Source: Candidatus Pacebacteria bacterium CG10_big_fil_rev_8_21_14_0_10_44_54
Lineage (GTDB): Bacteria; Patescibacteriota; Microgenomatia; UBA1400; PJMF01
Assembly (NCBI GenBank): GCA_002772695.1
Contig: PFDI01000020.1
Coordinates: forward strand, 1-35,424
Direction of reading: 5' to 3'
Length of the DNA: 35,424 bases
In this document: piece by piece, positions 10,154 through 20,092 of the stretch
How the letters are laid out: each line of letters starts with the position of its first letter
Numbering within the stretch: the stretch's first letter is position 1
Program-made: the position numbers and the translations under genes
Notes under the pieces: generated by a model
The model's database searches: none
What the model saw: the letters and a program-made list of their open reading frames with translations, nothing else
What the model was told of the DNA's origin: nothing

Positions 10154-10929
10154 CTCACGCTCACAATCGGTGCAGAAAAAAATGATACATACTGCTCAAG
10201 CAGTACTTGCTTGGTCGGTTCAGCTTGATCCCCATCTATTCGTGCGACTGTACCAAGAAACAAGCCTGCCGGTACTCCCGCTTGACCAAGGGTGGTAACT
10301 TTTTCACCCAATTGAATCTCCGAATCTTGTGGCAGTAGACCTAAGAACACTGACTCTCCGTCACCATGTATCAATCCTTGTACGCCCCCATCAGTAACTG
10401 CAAGAATCGACTTTTCTCTCGGATCAGACAGGAGGCGAATCACCGAGTGATTTGGCTCAACTATGCGCACTCTCCCTACAATCGTCCGAGCAACCAAAAC
10501 CAACATACCCTCCTGCACTCCCTGTTTGCTACCTGCGGCAATTTCTGGATGAGCATATGAAATGCGTGTTGCTGTCAATAATTCCTGCTCATCCAAACGT
10601 GAGTCTTTTAATACCTCTCGCAATGCTACGGTTTCTTGAGCCTCTCGTTGTAGTGCGCTTATTGTCGCTAGCGCATTTGCTTGTTCAAACTCGAGCTGCG
10701 CCAACCGCTTGCTCATATCGAGTTGTTTGCGAAACAAACTGCTTGGGAGTTCGAGCAGCTTGGCTGCCTGGGTTAATCGGACATATACTGGCGTTGCCAG
10801 GGGCTGGACTGCTGCTCGCACCGGCCTGATCCAGCCCTGCCAATCTACTAATCCAATAAATAGTAGTGCTGCAAATATCACCAGCCACTTTTTTAGTTTG
10901 AGTTGCAGACCTGGCTGTGAGACTTTCAC
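10150..10929 (-). CDS. mreC: rod shape-determining protein MreC
   Basis: N-terminal TM, coiled coil, then VLVARTIVGRVRIVEPNHSVIRLLSDPREKSILAV. GTG at 10929 gives a GTGA overlap with the upstream stop (tracked start is 10947). Confidence 0.87.
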   Translation of the reverse strand: MKVSQPGLQLKLKKWLVIFAALLFIGLVDWQGWIRPVRAAVQPLATPVYVRLTQAAKLLELPSSLFRKQLDMSKRLAQLEFEQANALATISALQREAQETVALREVLKDSRLDEQELLTATRISYAHPEIAAGSKQGVQEGMLVLVARTIVGRVRIVEPNHSVIRLLSDPREKSILAVTDGGVQGLIHGDGESVFLGLLPQDSEIQLGEKVTTLGQAGVPAGLFLGTVARIDGDQAEPTKQVLLEQYVSFFSAPIVSVR

Positions 10930-11876
10930 ACCAATCCCTTCACACAAACAAGCTCGGGATTTTTGGCGACAGTAACTCTACAAGCCAATTTCTCTTGCAA
11001 AAACTCCGCCAAGCCAGATAACAAACTCCCACCACCAACCAATACAATACCCTCTTCTATAATGCCACTCGCCAACTCTCTAGGTAGTCTGGAAAAAAAA
11101 ACAATAATACCATCGAGCAATTCAAAAACTTGTGGCTGGATTACGGTCGAGAGTTGCTCTCGAGTCACCACTAACGTCTTACCTATTCTTTTTGTCATAT
11201 CTTGGCCACGCACCACGCTTTTGTGAGCGCGATACTTTGCCAGCGTGTGCGAAGTAAAAACAGCGGCCAGTGCCCGCTTGAGTCGCTCAGCCTCGTGCCA
11301 ACCGACTGCAAACTGCTCTGTTTCGAGTAAATGGCGCTGTACGTACTCTGTCAGTTGTATACCACCCCAGGGTATGCAGTGCGACTGAACGTGAGAACCG
11401 TTTGTCACAACACTGCAAACAGTTGTGCCGCCGCCAATATCGATAACACAGCTTGTCTCTTTGGCAATACTTTCCGGCCGAACAACAAGCGTCGCTCGCA
11501 AGCCTGCCTGTTGTAGCACACTGTTGAGACGCGCTTTTTGTGCTACGGTGCAACAAGGATTGCAGGCAGCCAAGACTTTGCGACCAAATACGAGTGACGA
11601 AAAAGAACTGGGCAACACCCTTCTCTGCAGCTTCAGCACCTCTCGGAGATAGGCAAGCAAAGTACTAGTATCAGCAACTACTCCAGCAGATACGGGAAAC
11701 AATAAATCAAGGTTTTTGGCAGTCTTGCCAAGTAGAGCATAAGCAGCCGTGCCGGTTGTAACAACCTGGCGGGATTTTTTCTCGAGAGCAATGCAAGTAG
11801 GCTGCTGGAAAATAATCTCACTACCAACAGCAACTCGGGTAAAAGTCGACCCAATATCAAAAGCTATAGTAGGCAT
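10926..11876 (-). CDS. mreB: MreB-like actin-family ATPase (divergent)
   Basis: Actin-fold motifs IAFDIGSTFTRVAVG, CVIDIGGGTTVCSVV, GIVLVGGGSLLSGLAEFL; first gene of the mreBCD-mrdA operon. Confidence 0.8.
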   Translation of the reverse strand: MPTIAFDIGSTFTRVAVGSEIIFQQPTCIALEKKSRQVVTTGTAAYALLGKTAKNLDLLFPVSAGVVADTSTLLAYLREVLKLQRRVLPSSFSSLVFGRKVLAACNPCCTVAQKARLNSVLQQAGLRATLVVRPESIAKETSCVIDIGGGTTVCSVVTNGSHVQSHCIPWGGIQLTEYVQRHLLETEQFAVGWHEAERLKRALAAVFTSHTLAKYRAHKSVVRGQDMTKRIGKTLVVTREQLSTVIQPQVFELLDGIIVFFSRLPRELASGIIEEGIVLVGGGSLLSGLAEFLQEKLACRVTVAKNPELVCVKGLV

Positions 11877-11892
11877 GTATTGCTATTGTAAC

Positions 11893-12468
11893 TCAGGAAG
11901 CAATCAGGGCATTGAGTGATGCGGCAGCAGAGTGCCAAGTACCGGCTGCAACTTGTTTGGCGGCTGTATCAAGGGTCGCGAGTTTATCTGGGTCGCCAGC
12001 ATATAACTCACGCAAGCCAGAAATTCTCTCACGCACCATGTCACCTTTGAGCTCGAGTGCTTTCTCAAGCATAATCTCTTCGAGATCTGGAATCAACTTC
12101 TCAAGGTATATTACAACGGCCTCTTCTTTGGCTGCTTCGTCTTGTTGGGCGTCACGAATCTTTTCTAACTCGGCATACTCATCTTTTGTGATCAAAAGCT
12201 GCACATCGTACTGCAAGAAATCATCCCAAAGTACGCGCTGCAACTCGAGCAAAAATGCTTCTTTTTCTTGGTCAGTGCCATCGCTAACTCCCAATAACTC
12301 AAAAATGTTTTGATCTTCAAGTGATTCAGACGGAGTACTGGTAGTTGCAGGAGGAGTCGAAGCTGGAGTACTCGAAATTGCACTGGGTGGTTGATACTCA
12401 TCGACATATGAGTTTTGTAAAACAGGTTGGTCTGCTACTGGATTGGGTGTGGCGGCAGGATCTTGCAT
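11893..12468 (-). CDS. hypothetical protein (possibly DUF5663-like)
   Basis: Pro/Ser/Thr-rich N-terminus and acidic helical C-terminus. Confidence 0.6.
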   Translation of the reverse strand: MQDPAATPNPVADQPVLQNSYVDEYQPPSAISSTPASTPPATTSTPSESLEDQNIFELLGVSDGTDQEKEAFLLELQRVLWDDFLQYDVQLLITKDEYAELEKIRDAQQDEAAKEEAVVIYLEKLIPDLEEIMLEKALELKGDMVRERISGLRELYAGDPDKLATLDTAAKQVAAGTWHSAAASLNALIAS

Positions 12469-12506
12469 GGATTCAAGTATAGCAGGCGCTGTATACTCAT
12501 CACAAG

Positions 12507-14654
12507 ATGCTAAGTTCGAGAGACAAACTAGATCGGCAGCTGGTAAGAATCATTCGGATGTGTTTTGTACTGTTATTGCTATTTGTACCGCTGTATTTTG
12601 CTTTTGATACCAAAGAACTGTTTGAGTTTAATAAGATGCTAGCAGTCTATTCCTTGAGCGCAATTATCGCCGGTGCTTGGATTGGTCGCATGATCCTCCA
12701 ACAACGCTTTATTTGGCAGTCAACGATACTCGATATTCCCTTGCTTGTTTTTCTCATCTCTCAGCTTTTATCTACCATTTTCTCGATTCATCCGCGAACT
12801 TCAATTCTGGGCTACTACTCGAGATTTCACGGTGGTTTACTCTCTACTATTTCATACATGCTGCTTTACTGGAGTTTCGTCGCACACATACAAAAAAAAG
12901 ACTTACCTACCTACTTTTTGAGCGGGCTGCTCGGTGGATTATTGGTCTCACTCTATGCCATTCCAGAACACTTTGGACACTCGCTCAGCTGCGTGCGTGT
13001 TGGTTCTGGCTTTGATGTCTCGTGTTGGAAACAAGATGTGCAGTCTCGCGTCTTTGCAACGTTTGGACAACCAAACTGGCTCGCTGCATACGTCATCACC
13101 CTCTTGCCGCTCGGTGGCTTCCTTGCTCTTTTTTCTGACAAGACGAAAAACCGATTATTTGCCATCCTCACTACTACTGCACTCTTTGTCACCTTGCTAT
13201 TCACACAGTCTCGCTCTGGCTTGCTTGGATTTGTAACTGGGCTGATAGTAACAATAGTTTTCGCAGCACTCTACGTTTATCGCCGATCAAAAAAACACTC
13301 ATACCTAAGCTCAGGCAACGTGCGACGAGTCACCTTTCTTGTCTTGCCACTCGCAGTTGCATTGCTCACATTTGGTTCTGTCTACACTCCTTCACTACAA
13401 AAAATGCTGACAAAATCAACCACTACATCTGAGGTTGTAACTGATTCGCCAGAGGTTGCAAATCGTTTGGAAATAGGCGGCAGCAGCTCGGCAGAGATTC
13501 GAAAAATCGTCTGGCGTGGCGCAGTAGCGGTCTGGAAGCGATATCCCGTGCTGGGCTCAGGAGTCGAAACATTTGCCTACAGCTACTATCTAGATCGACC
13601 CGTTGAACACAACCAAGTCTCAGAGTGGAATTTTCTCTACAATAAAGCTCACAATGAATTTTTAAATTTTCTTGCTACAACAGGCATTGTTGGCTTAGCC
13701 AGTTACCTCGGTATTTTGATTACTGCAGGCGCTATAGTGCTAAGAACACTACAAAACAAGAACACAACTAACAAAGATGCTGCAATCAGCATCGCAGTGA
13801 TAAGTGGTATTGCAGCTCTTAGTACCAGCAACTTTTTTGGCTTTTCGACTGTAATGGTGACTGTGCTCTTGTTCTTTTACCTAGCAATCGTGGCTATTCA
13901 GACTAAAAATAACACTACCACCGAAAAGAAAACCACTCTCTCCACTTCGAGCATTTCCACCGCTGCATCACTGCAACTAGTACTACTCGCGGGTGCAACG
14001 GGCTGGCTATTACTCAACATCCTGCAAACCCGACGTGCAGACGTGCTCTATGCGCGAGGAACAATCGAATCAGAGCAAAATCTCTGGGAATCAGCCTTAC
14101 GAAACCTCACGGCTGCCAGCCTTATCTCTAGCCAGGAGGCCCAGTACACAGATACATTAGCGCTCACCTATGCTAGAGCGGCTGCCACACTCGCCCTCAC
14201 AGGCGAGGCAACAGCCGCCGCTCAACTTGCCAAAACAGCTATCGAGCTGAGTGATCAAACACTCTTGCTCAATCCTGAGCAGCGCAATTTTTATAAAACC
14301 CGTGCACAGATCTTTCTCTTGCTTGCACAACTCGATACTAGCTTTCTTACTCAGGCTAAGGGTGCTCTAAAACAAGCAATCGCGCTCGCACCGACCGATG
14401 CCAAAACTTTGTATAATCTGGGAATTGTCACTGCCAATCAAGGTGATACTACGGCTGCTATCGAGTGGCTAAAAAAAGCGGTAGCATTCAAGCCAAATTA
14501 TGATGCAGCGCGCCTCGAATTGAGTAAACAACTGCTACAACAAGGAAAATATTCCGAGGCGATTGCCGAACTTGAGTATATTTTGACTCGACAACCAGAA
14601 GATACGCCTGCGTTAGAATTGATAGAGTTTGCCCGCTCGCAACAAAAACAATGA
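12507..14654 (+). CDS. O-antigen ligase/polymerase-like membrane protein with C-terminal TPR repeats
   Basis: Multi-TM; FTQSRSGLLGFVTGL and GSGVETFAYSYY...AHNEFLNFLATTGIVGLASY are Wzy/WaaL-like; TPR units such as TLYNLGIVTANQGDTTAAIEWLKKAVAFKPNYDAARLELSKQLLQQGKYSEAI. Confidence 0.85.
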   Translation: MLSSRDKLDRQLVRIIRMCFVLLLLFVPLYFAFDTKELFEFNKMLAVYSLSAIIAGAWIGRMILQQRFIWQSTILDIPLLVFLISQLLSTIFSIHPRTSILGYYSRFHGGLLSTISYMLLYWSFVAHIQKKDLPTYFLSGLLGGLLVSLYAIPEHFGHSLSCVRVGSGFDVSCWKQDVQSRVFATFGQPNWLAAYVITLLPLGGFLALFSDKTKNRLFAILTTTALFVTLLFTQSRSGLLGFVTGLIVTIVFAALYVYRRSKKHSYLSSGNVRRVTFLVLPLAVALLTFGSVYTPSLQKMLTKSTTTSEVVTDSPEVANRLEIGGSSSAEIRKIVWRGAVAVWKRYPVLGSGVETFAYSYYLDRPVEHNQVSEWNFLYNKAHNEFLNFLATTGIVGLASYLGILITAGAIVLRTLQNKNTTNKDAAISIAVISGIAALSTSNFFGFSTVMVTVLLFFYLAIVAIQTKNNTTTEKKTTLSTSSISTAASLQLVLLAGATGWLLLNILQTRRADVLYARGTIESEQNLWESALRNLTAASLISSQEAQYTDTLALTYARAAATLALTGEATAAAQLAKTAIELSDQTLLLNPEQRNFYKTRAQIFLLLAQLDTSFLTQAKGALKQAIALAPTDAKTLYNLGIVTANQGDTTAAIEWLKKAVAFKPNYDAARLELSKQLLQQGKYSEAIAELEYILTRQPEDTPALELIEFARSQQKQ

Positions 14655-15238
14655 TGCAACGAACAAAAGCCGTACCTATCGTACATATTCCTCACCCAGC
14701 ACTGCGACAAATTGCGGCAGAAGTGTCATTGGTTGACACACAGCTCCTCGAGCTTTATAACACACTCGCCTACACACTACGTGCAACCCGCAATCCGCGT
14801 GGCGTCGGCTTGGCAGCACCACAGATTGCAGTTGGACGACGTCTATTTGCTATCCAACTTGATGGCGAGTTGACTGTATACATCAATCCCATCATTACTA
14901 CACACTGCAAAAACCAAGTGCTCGGACCACTGGGTGAAGAACCACAACTCGAGGGATGTCTCTCAATCCCCAATATCTACGGTCCCGTACCTCGCTGGAA
15001 ATGGATAGAGATCGAGTACGATACACTGCAAAAAGACAAGCTCGTCCGGACGAGCGAACGCTTGAGCGACTTCCCCGCTCGAGTTGCACAACACGAACTC
15101 GATCATCTAGATGGCAGACTTTTCATCGATTACTCGCTTTCTCTTGGACTACAAGTCTATAGCGAAAATGCAGAAAGTGAAAAACTTGAGGTGATCTCAC
15201 CAGAAATGCTTGTCGCTCTGGGAGCAAAAGAGATATGA
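14651..15238 (+). CDS. def: peptide deformylase
   Basis: GVGLAAPQI, EGCLSIPN, QHELDHLDG motifs; ATGA overlap with the upstream gene. Confidence 0.95.
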   Translation: MMQRTKAVPIVHIPHPALRQIAAEVSLVDTQLLELYNTLAYTLRATRNPRGVGLAAPQIAVGRRLFAIQLDGELTVYINPIITTHCKNQVLGPLGEEPQLEGCLSIPNIYGPVPRWKWIEIEYDTLQKDKLVRTSERLSDFPARVAQHELDHLDGRLFIDYSLSLGLQVYSENAESEKLEVISPEMLVALGAKEI

Positions 15239-16089
15239 TTTCAGTTGCAGTTGCCGGCTCAACCAAGTACACCACCTTGTGCGTAACGTCTCTCGCTTCT
15301 GAAAATGACTTCGCACTCACTACGGTACTAACCCCAGAAGCAAAGCCAAGCGGACGAAAAAAAATACTCCAAAAAAATCCTCTAGCTCAGTTTGCCGAAC
15401 AGGCCGATATTCCTACCATTGCTATTGCAAGTAACATCACCAACGAGACGAAGCGCGAAGTCGAACAACATACTCGTCCAGACTTCTTACTCGTGGTCGA
15501 TTTCGGCTACTGGATTCCCCAATGGCTTCAAGTCTGGCCAAAAATAAAATCTCTCAACATTCACCCGTCAAAATTGCCACGCTGGCGTGGTAGCTCACCA
15601 GGACAATTTGTGCTGTTACATGGAGAAAAAACCTCGGCTGTTACACTGATCGAAGTGATTTCAAAACTGGATGCTGGTCCACTCTACTGGCAGCAAGATT
15701 TTACTATCCAACCGACCTGGACTCAAACAGAGTACTACGGACATGCCTTCTCACTCGTTGCCAAACAGCTGCCAGACTTGCTCCGTCAAATTTACAGCGG
15801 TAAGCTGCAACCAACACCACAACCAACCGACTCACCTACTCCTATCGCTCGCAAGCTAACTCGGGACGATGGCTTTGTACCCTGGCAAACAATCAGCGAT
15901 ACTATGGATAAACTCCCTCCCTCACTCGAAGCAGCTACAAGAGCCTACTCTCCTTGGCCACAACTCTGGACCGAAGTCCCAACGCGCAAGGGACCAACAC
16001 GAATGAAGCTCTTGCCCCACAACAAAGTACAACTAGCTGGCCAAAAACCAGCAACTTGGAAACAGATACAAACAGCTATACTTGAGTAA
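15235..16089 (+). CDS. fmt: methionyl-tRNA formyltransferase
   Basis: LNIHPSKLPRWRGSSPGQFVLLHGE and SKLDAGPLYWQ; ATGA overlap with def. Confidence 0.92.
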   Translation: MISVAVAGSTKYTTLCVTSLASENDFALTTVLTPEAKPSGRKKILQKNPLAQFAEQADIPTIAIASNITNETKREVEQHTRPDFLLVVDFGYWIPQWLQVWPKIKSLNIHPSKLPRWRGSSPGQFVLLHGEKTSAVTLIEVISKLDAGPLYWQQDFTIQPTWTQTEYYGHAFSLVAKQLPDLLRQIYSGKLQPTPQPTDSPTPIARKLTRDDGFVPWQTISDTMDKLPPSLEAATRAYSPWPQLWTEVPTRKGPTRMKLLPHNKVQLAGQKPATWKQIQTAILE

Positions 16090-16305
16090 TTACTTCTCTG
16101 TGGCAGACTTGTGATGTGTGGTCATACCCGTGCGCTTGAGCATGCGTAGCATCTTGGTGGGCACTTTCATGCGATGCTTCTTGCCATCGACGATCATGGT
16201 GACTGTGTGCAAGTTATATCGAAACGTACGACTTGTGCGATTTTTGGCGTGAGAAACATTATTGCCAATATGAGCAGTGCTAGGAAATTTAAACTTGAAT
16301 GCCAT
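16090..16305 (-). CDS. rpmB: 50S ribosomal protein L28
   Basis: MAFKFKFPSTAHIGNNVSHAKNRTSRTFRYNLHT. Start at internal ATG 16305. Confidence 0.85.
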   Translation of the reverse strand: MAFKFKFPSTAHIGNNVSHAKNRTSRTFRYNLHTVTMIVDGKKHRMKVPTKMLRMLKRTGMTTHHKSATEK

Positions 16306-16367
16306 AACAGGAGGGTATTGTATCACTCGGGATGTCAGGCTACAAGCAATGCGCTATACTACCCACC

Positions 16368-17000
16368 ATGGGCCTCATCTCGCTTCTCACCCAAGATCCA
16401 ATTGCCTTCGTCATGCTCGCTGGTGTGCTCGTTGTTTCCCTCACCATCCACGAATTTGCCCATGCCTGGGCGGCAGATAAACTCGGCGATCCGACTCCAA
16501 GACATCAGGGTAGATTGACGCTCAATCCCCTGGCGCATCTAGATCCGCTCGGTAGTGTTGCGCTGCTACTGATTGGCTTCGGTTGGGGCAAGCCCGTTCA
16601 GTTTGATCCGTACAACTTGAAGGATCCAGTCCGTGATGCCGCCATGATCGCCCTGGCAGGACCAGCAATCAACTTGATAACTGCCCTACTGCTTGCCAGC
16701 GCCCTGCCATTTTTACCAGCAATCGGCAGCGTCATTGGCCTCAGTATTTTTTATAACGTCATGCTGGCCGTCTTCAATCTTGTACCAGTTGCGCCACTCG
16801 ATGGCAGCAAAATCCTGCTCGCCCTCCTACCACAACAAATTGCCTATGAATATGAATCTTTTATGAACCGCTACGGCACGCTCGTGCTTGTTGGACTCCT
16901 CATGCCATGGGGCGGCCAATCGCCGATCAGCATGCTAATTCGACCAATAATTAATATTGTTTTATCTGGACTGCTCGCCCTTGGTGGGTTGTTCGCCTAA
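16368..17000 (+). CDS. site-2 protease family (M50) metalloprotease
   Basis: TIHEFAHAWAADKLGDPTPRHQGRLTLNPLAHLDPLG and NLVPVAPLDGSKIL. ATG 16368 preferred. Confidence 0.93.
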   Translation: MGLISLLTQDPIAFVMLAGVLVVSLTIHEFAHAWAADKLGDPTPRHQGRLTLNPLAHLDPLGSVALLLIGFGWGKPVQFDPYNLKDPVRDAAMIALAGPAINLITALLLASALPFLPAIGSVIGLSIFYNVMLAVFNLVPVAPLDGSKILLALLPQQIAYEYESFMNRYGTLVLVGLLMPWGGQSPISMLIRPIINIVLSGLLALGGLFA

Positions 17001-17675
17001 CCACAATCTTCGCAACAGCCGTGACAAATCTCGCAGGGTATGAATGGTCTCGACTCCAGGAATACTAGATTTTTCTTGGCTCTTTCGGTTAATCCAAATA
17101 GGATGTAAATCCGCACGCTCTGCCAAAGGCGCAAGCATGTCCTCTCGATCATCCACAATAACAGAGCCTCCCGGCATCTTAGTGACAATACTTTGGTCTG
17201 TTTTTCGCGGGTGAATTTTTTCTAGATCCGGTTCAAATAAGGAGTATGGTACACCGCTGTGTAGCAGTTTTAGTTGCTGCCAATACGTAACTCCTTGAGA
17301 GAAAACGCCAAGTCGTAAGCCGTGAGTAAAAAAGCTTCTAACTACATGAGACAAGGTTGAGACATCTGGAAATGCAGTGTCTATTATGTTTGCGGGATCC
17401 AGTAGCTGATTCGCCAAATCGGCAGCCTTAAATTTTGGTTTTTTATTATCATCAAGTAGTTGTTGAGAAATATATTCAGCAAAACCTTTGGGATCAAACT
17501 TGGTTGATTCACCGATCAACTCAACATATGCATTGAGCAGATTTTCAATATCTGCAACCGTAACCGAACAAAAATCTGCCAAACGCCCAATGAATTTCTT
17601 TTTGATTTGCTTTGTATCAATCAGCGTACCATCAATATCCAAATACAATCGTCGCTCTATCCGCTCAACACTCAT
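16962..17675 (-). CDS. HAD family hydrolase
   Basis: LYLDIDGTLIDTKQ, LRLGVFSQG, SVIVDDREDML. ATG 17675 lies 6 nt from TATAAT. Confidence 0.85.
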   Translation of the reverse strand: MSVERIERRLYLDIDGTLIDTKQIKKKFIGRLADFCSVTVADIENLLNAYVELIGESTKFDPKGFAEYISQQLLDDNKKPKFKAADLANQLLDPANIIDTAFPDVSTLSHVVRSFFTHGLRLGVFSQGVTYWQQLKLLHSGVPYSLFEPDLEKIHPRKTDQSIVTKMPGGSVIVDDREDMLAPLAERADLHPIWINRKSQEKSSIPGVETIHTLRDLSRLLRRLWLGEQPTKGEQSR

Positions 17676-17695
17676 ACCGGTATTATACCTGCTAG

Positions 17696-18370
17696 ATGCA
17701 CACAACAACCCAACACGACCAACTTTGCATCACCACCATCACCCTCGGCGCCCTAGCCACCAACTGTTACTTCATTTGGGACAGAACTTCTCGCCAAGCA
17801 ATTATCATTGATTCTGCAGATGCTGGCGAGTTTTTGGCTCAGATGATTGGCGAGATAGATCTCAAACCAACAGCAATTATCTTCACTCACGCTCACTTTG
17901 ATCACATCCTGGGTAGTTTTGCGCTGGCGACACTCCTTCAATTACCAACCTGGCTGCATCCTGCAGATGCTTCTCTCTTACGCAAAGCTCAAAAAAGTGC
18001 CGAGTACTGGCTCAAACACCCTGTTGATCCAGTACTTCCTGTTAACAACACAATCACAAGCCGGACAGAGTTTTCTCTTGGAAAAAAGCAGGTAAAAGTG
18101 CTCCATTTGCCTGGTCACACACCAGGCGGAATTGGTATTGGCGTTTTTTCTGGTGCTGCGCCTTTTATTTGTAGTGGTGACCTCATAACTGACCAAGGAA
18201 TAGGCGCAGCTACTCACACATACTCAAACAAGAAAGATCTAAAAAACTCCCTCAAAAAACTGACAAAATTACCGACCAACACAACCTACTATCCAGGCCA
18301 TGGCAAACCTCTAAAACAGATTGAAATCAAAGCTATTCTTGCTCAGCATCTCGGCGATAGCGTACAGTAG
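17696..18370 (+). CDS. MBL-fold metallohydrolase (glyoxalase II-like)
   Basis: THAHFDHILGS, LHLPGHTPGGIGI, SGDLI, YYPGHGKP. Confidence 0.93.
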   Translation: MHTTTQHDQLCITTITLGALATNCYFIWDRTSRQAIIIDSADAGEFLAQMIGEIDLKPTAIIFTHAHFDHILGSFALATLLQLPTWLHPADASLLRKAQKSAEYWLKHPVDPVLPVNNTITSRTEFSLGKKQVKVLHLPGHTPGGIGIGVFSGAAPFICSGDLITDQGIGAATHTYSNKKDLKNSLKKLTKLPTNTTYYPGHGKPLKQIEIKAILAQHLGDSVQ

Positions 18371-18375
18371 TACTT

Positions 18376-19626
18376 ATGCGCCATCGCTTTCGCACCAGTC
18401 ACCCGAGCAAACGATCGCGCTCAATTTTCTCATTTCCAAGCGTCATTGGGTATCTGGCTACAGTACTCTTTTTTTATATAGCAGATGGCATCTTGGCATA
18501 CGGCTTGCCAGTAGTCACCCAAGAGCTCGGTGTCTCACTCATGACTGTTGGCATCATACTTGGTATGAGTTCGTTGACTGGTCTCCTGAGTGATCTAATT
18601 TTCCCCGACCTGTTTCCAACCAAATCGTTTCGTTTCTATGTCAGAATGGGGACCATTTTTGGCCTCGTGACTGCCTTCAGTCTCTTTGGCATACCCCATA
18701 GTTTGACCATTCTCGCTATTGCCAGCTTGTTGTGGGGAGTTTACTTTGAGAGTAGTAATTTCGCTCATTATAACTTCATTTCGCGCGTCGTCGAAGAAAA
18801 ACATCGGGCTGCGACGTGGGGCTGGTTAGAAGTCGTAAAAGCAATTGCATACACCGCTGCGCCACTGCTGGCGATTTTCTTACTCAAATTTCATACTCGA
18901 GTACCATTTGTAGTTGTGTTCGGGTTTTTTCTGCTCAGTTTTACTGTGTTTGAGTTGAGTAAAAAATGGATGCAAAATACTACAAAAGAGAAGGCTACTG
19001 AGCACAAGCATACCCTCAAACAAGAGCTGTATGTGTGGCGAGTACTTATGAGAAAAGTCTGGCACATTTATGGGTTCTATCTTGCCATCGTGTTGCTAGA
19101 TGTGAGCTTTTGGAGTGTCGGGATTCTATTGTCGACAGAACTTTCAAAGGACGCTTCGTTTGGCAACTTACTCTTGCCCGCGTATATTGTTCCTTCCCTA
19201 TTTGTGCCGATGTTGATCGCGAAAACAGCCAAACGACGATGGAGTAAAACAAAAACTGCCTTTATCAGCGCTGGAATCGGCAGCGGCGTCCTCTGTCTGG
19301 GTTTTTTGTTTGCTGGTGGCTGGCAGCTACTGCTTACGACATTTATCGGCTCAATTTTTGTCTCGCTGGCACTTCCAGAAATGAATGCTACCTTTGAAGA
19401 ATTAGTCGAAAAACTCGGTCTATTTGGTGGTGACTTGATAGGTCTTCAGCGCTCGGCCAACAACCTCAGTTGGATCATTGGACCAGTCTGTGCTACGGCG
19501 ATTGCTACATTCATCGGCACACAAAATGCCATGGCAGTATTTGCTAGTTTACTCTTGGCTGCCTCGATCGGCGCAACCCTAGTGGTACCAAGATTTATTC
19601 GGATCTCACAACGGTCAGTGTTATGA
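18376..19626 (+). CDS. MFS transporter
   Basis: About 12 hydrophobic segments, MFS-like organisation. Confidence 0.8.
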   Translation: MRHRFRTSHPSKRSRSIFSFPSVIGYLATVLFFYIADGILAYGLPVVTQELGVSLMTVGIILGMSSLTGLLSDLIFPDLFPTKSFRFYVRMGTIFGLVTAFSLFGIPHSLTILAIASLLWGVYFESSNFAHYNFISRVVEEKHRAATWGWLEVVKAIAYTAAPLLAIFLLKFHTRVPFVVVFGFFLLSFTVFELSKKWMQNTTKEKATEHKHTLKQELYVWRVLMRKVWHIYGFYLAIVLLDVSFWSVGILLSTELSKDASFGNLLLPAYIVPSLFVPMLIAKTAKRRWSKTKTAFISAGIGSGVLCLGFLFAGGWQLLLTTFIGSIFVSLALPEMNATFEELVEKLGLFGGDLIGLQRSANNLSWIIGPVCATAIATFIGTQNAMAVFASLLLAASIGATLVVPRFIRISQRSVL

Positions 19627-19633
19627 TACAGAT

Positions 19634-20092
19634 GTGAAAATTACTATTCTCTACGCCACCTACTCCAACAGCACTTACGCTGCCACCGAAGTGCTTTGCA
19701 AAGCACTACAAAAACTCAATCATGAAGTCGCAGTTAGTCTAGTCATGACAGCAAACGTCACAATTTTGGTCGAGTCAGACCTCACCATTTTCGCCTCTCC
19801 CAGCTGGGATTATGATGGCAAAGAAGGACAGCCTCACGAAGATTTTTTTCACTTCTTCTCTAGCATTTCTCAGGATGCGGTCGCACCATTTTCGTACGCT
19901 ATTATGGCGTTAGGAGATACCAACTACACCTATTTTTGTGGTGCAGCAGACGAGCTTGAGTCACTGGCAACTGCTAAAGCAGGAAAACAAATAATCGAAC
20001 CACTCAAACTCGACCAGTACTATCTCAACGAGATGACATGCGGGGCAGCAATCAACACCTGGGCACAGCAACTAACTGAAGCCACGACATGA
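19634..20092 (+). CDS. flavodoxin-like protein
   Basis: KITILYATYSNSTYAATEVLCKAL (FMN loop), FASPSWDYDGKEGQPHEDFFHF, ALGDTNYTYFCGAADELE. GTG start. Confidence 0.85.
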   Translation: MKITILYATYSNSTYAATEVLCKALQKLNHEVAVSLVMTANVTILVESDLTIFASPSWDYDGKEGQPHEDFFHFFSSISQDAVAPFSYAIMALGDTNYTYFCGAADELESLATAKAGKQIIEPLKLDQYYLNEMTCGAAINTWAQQLTEATT

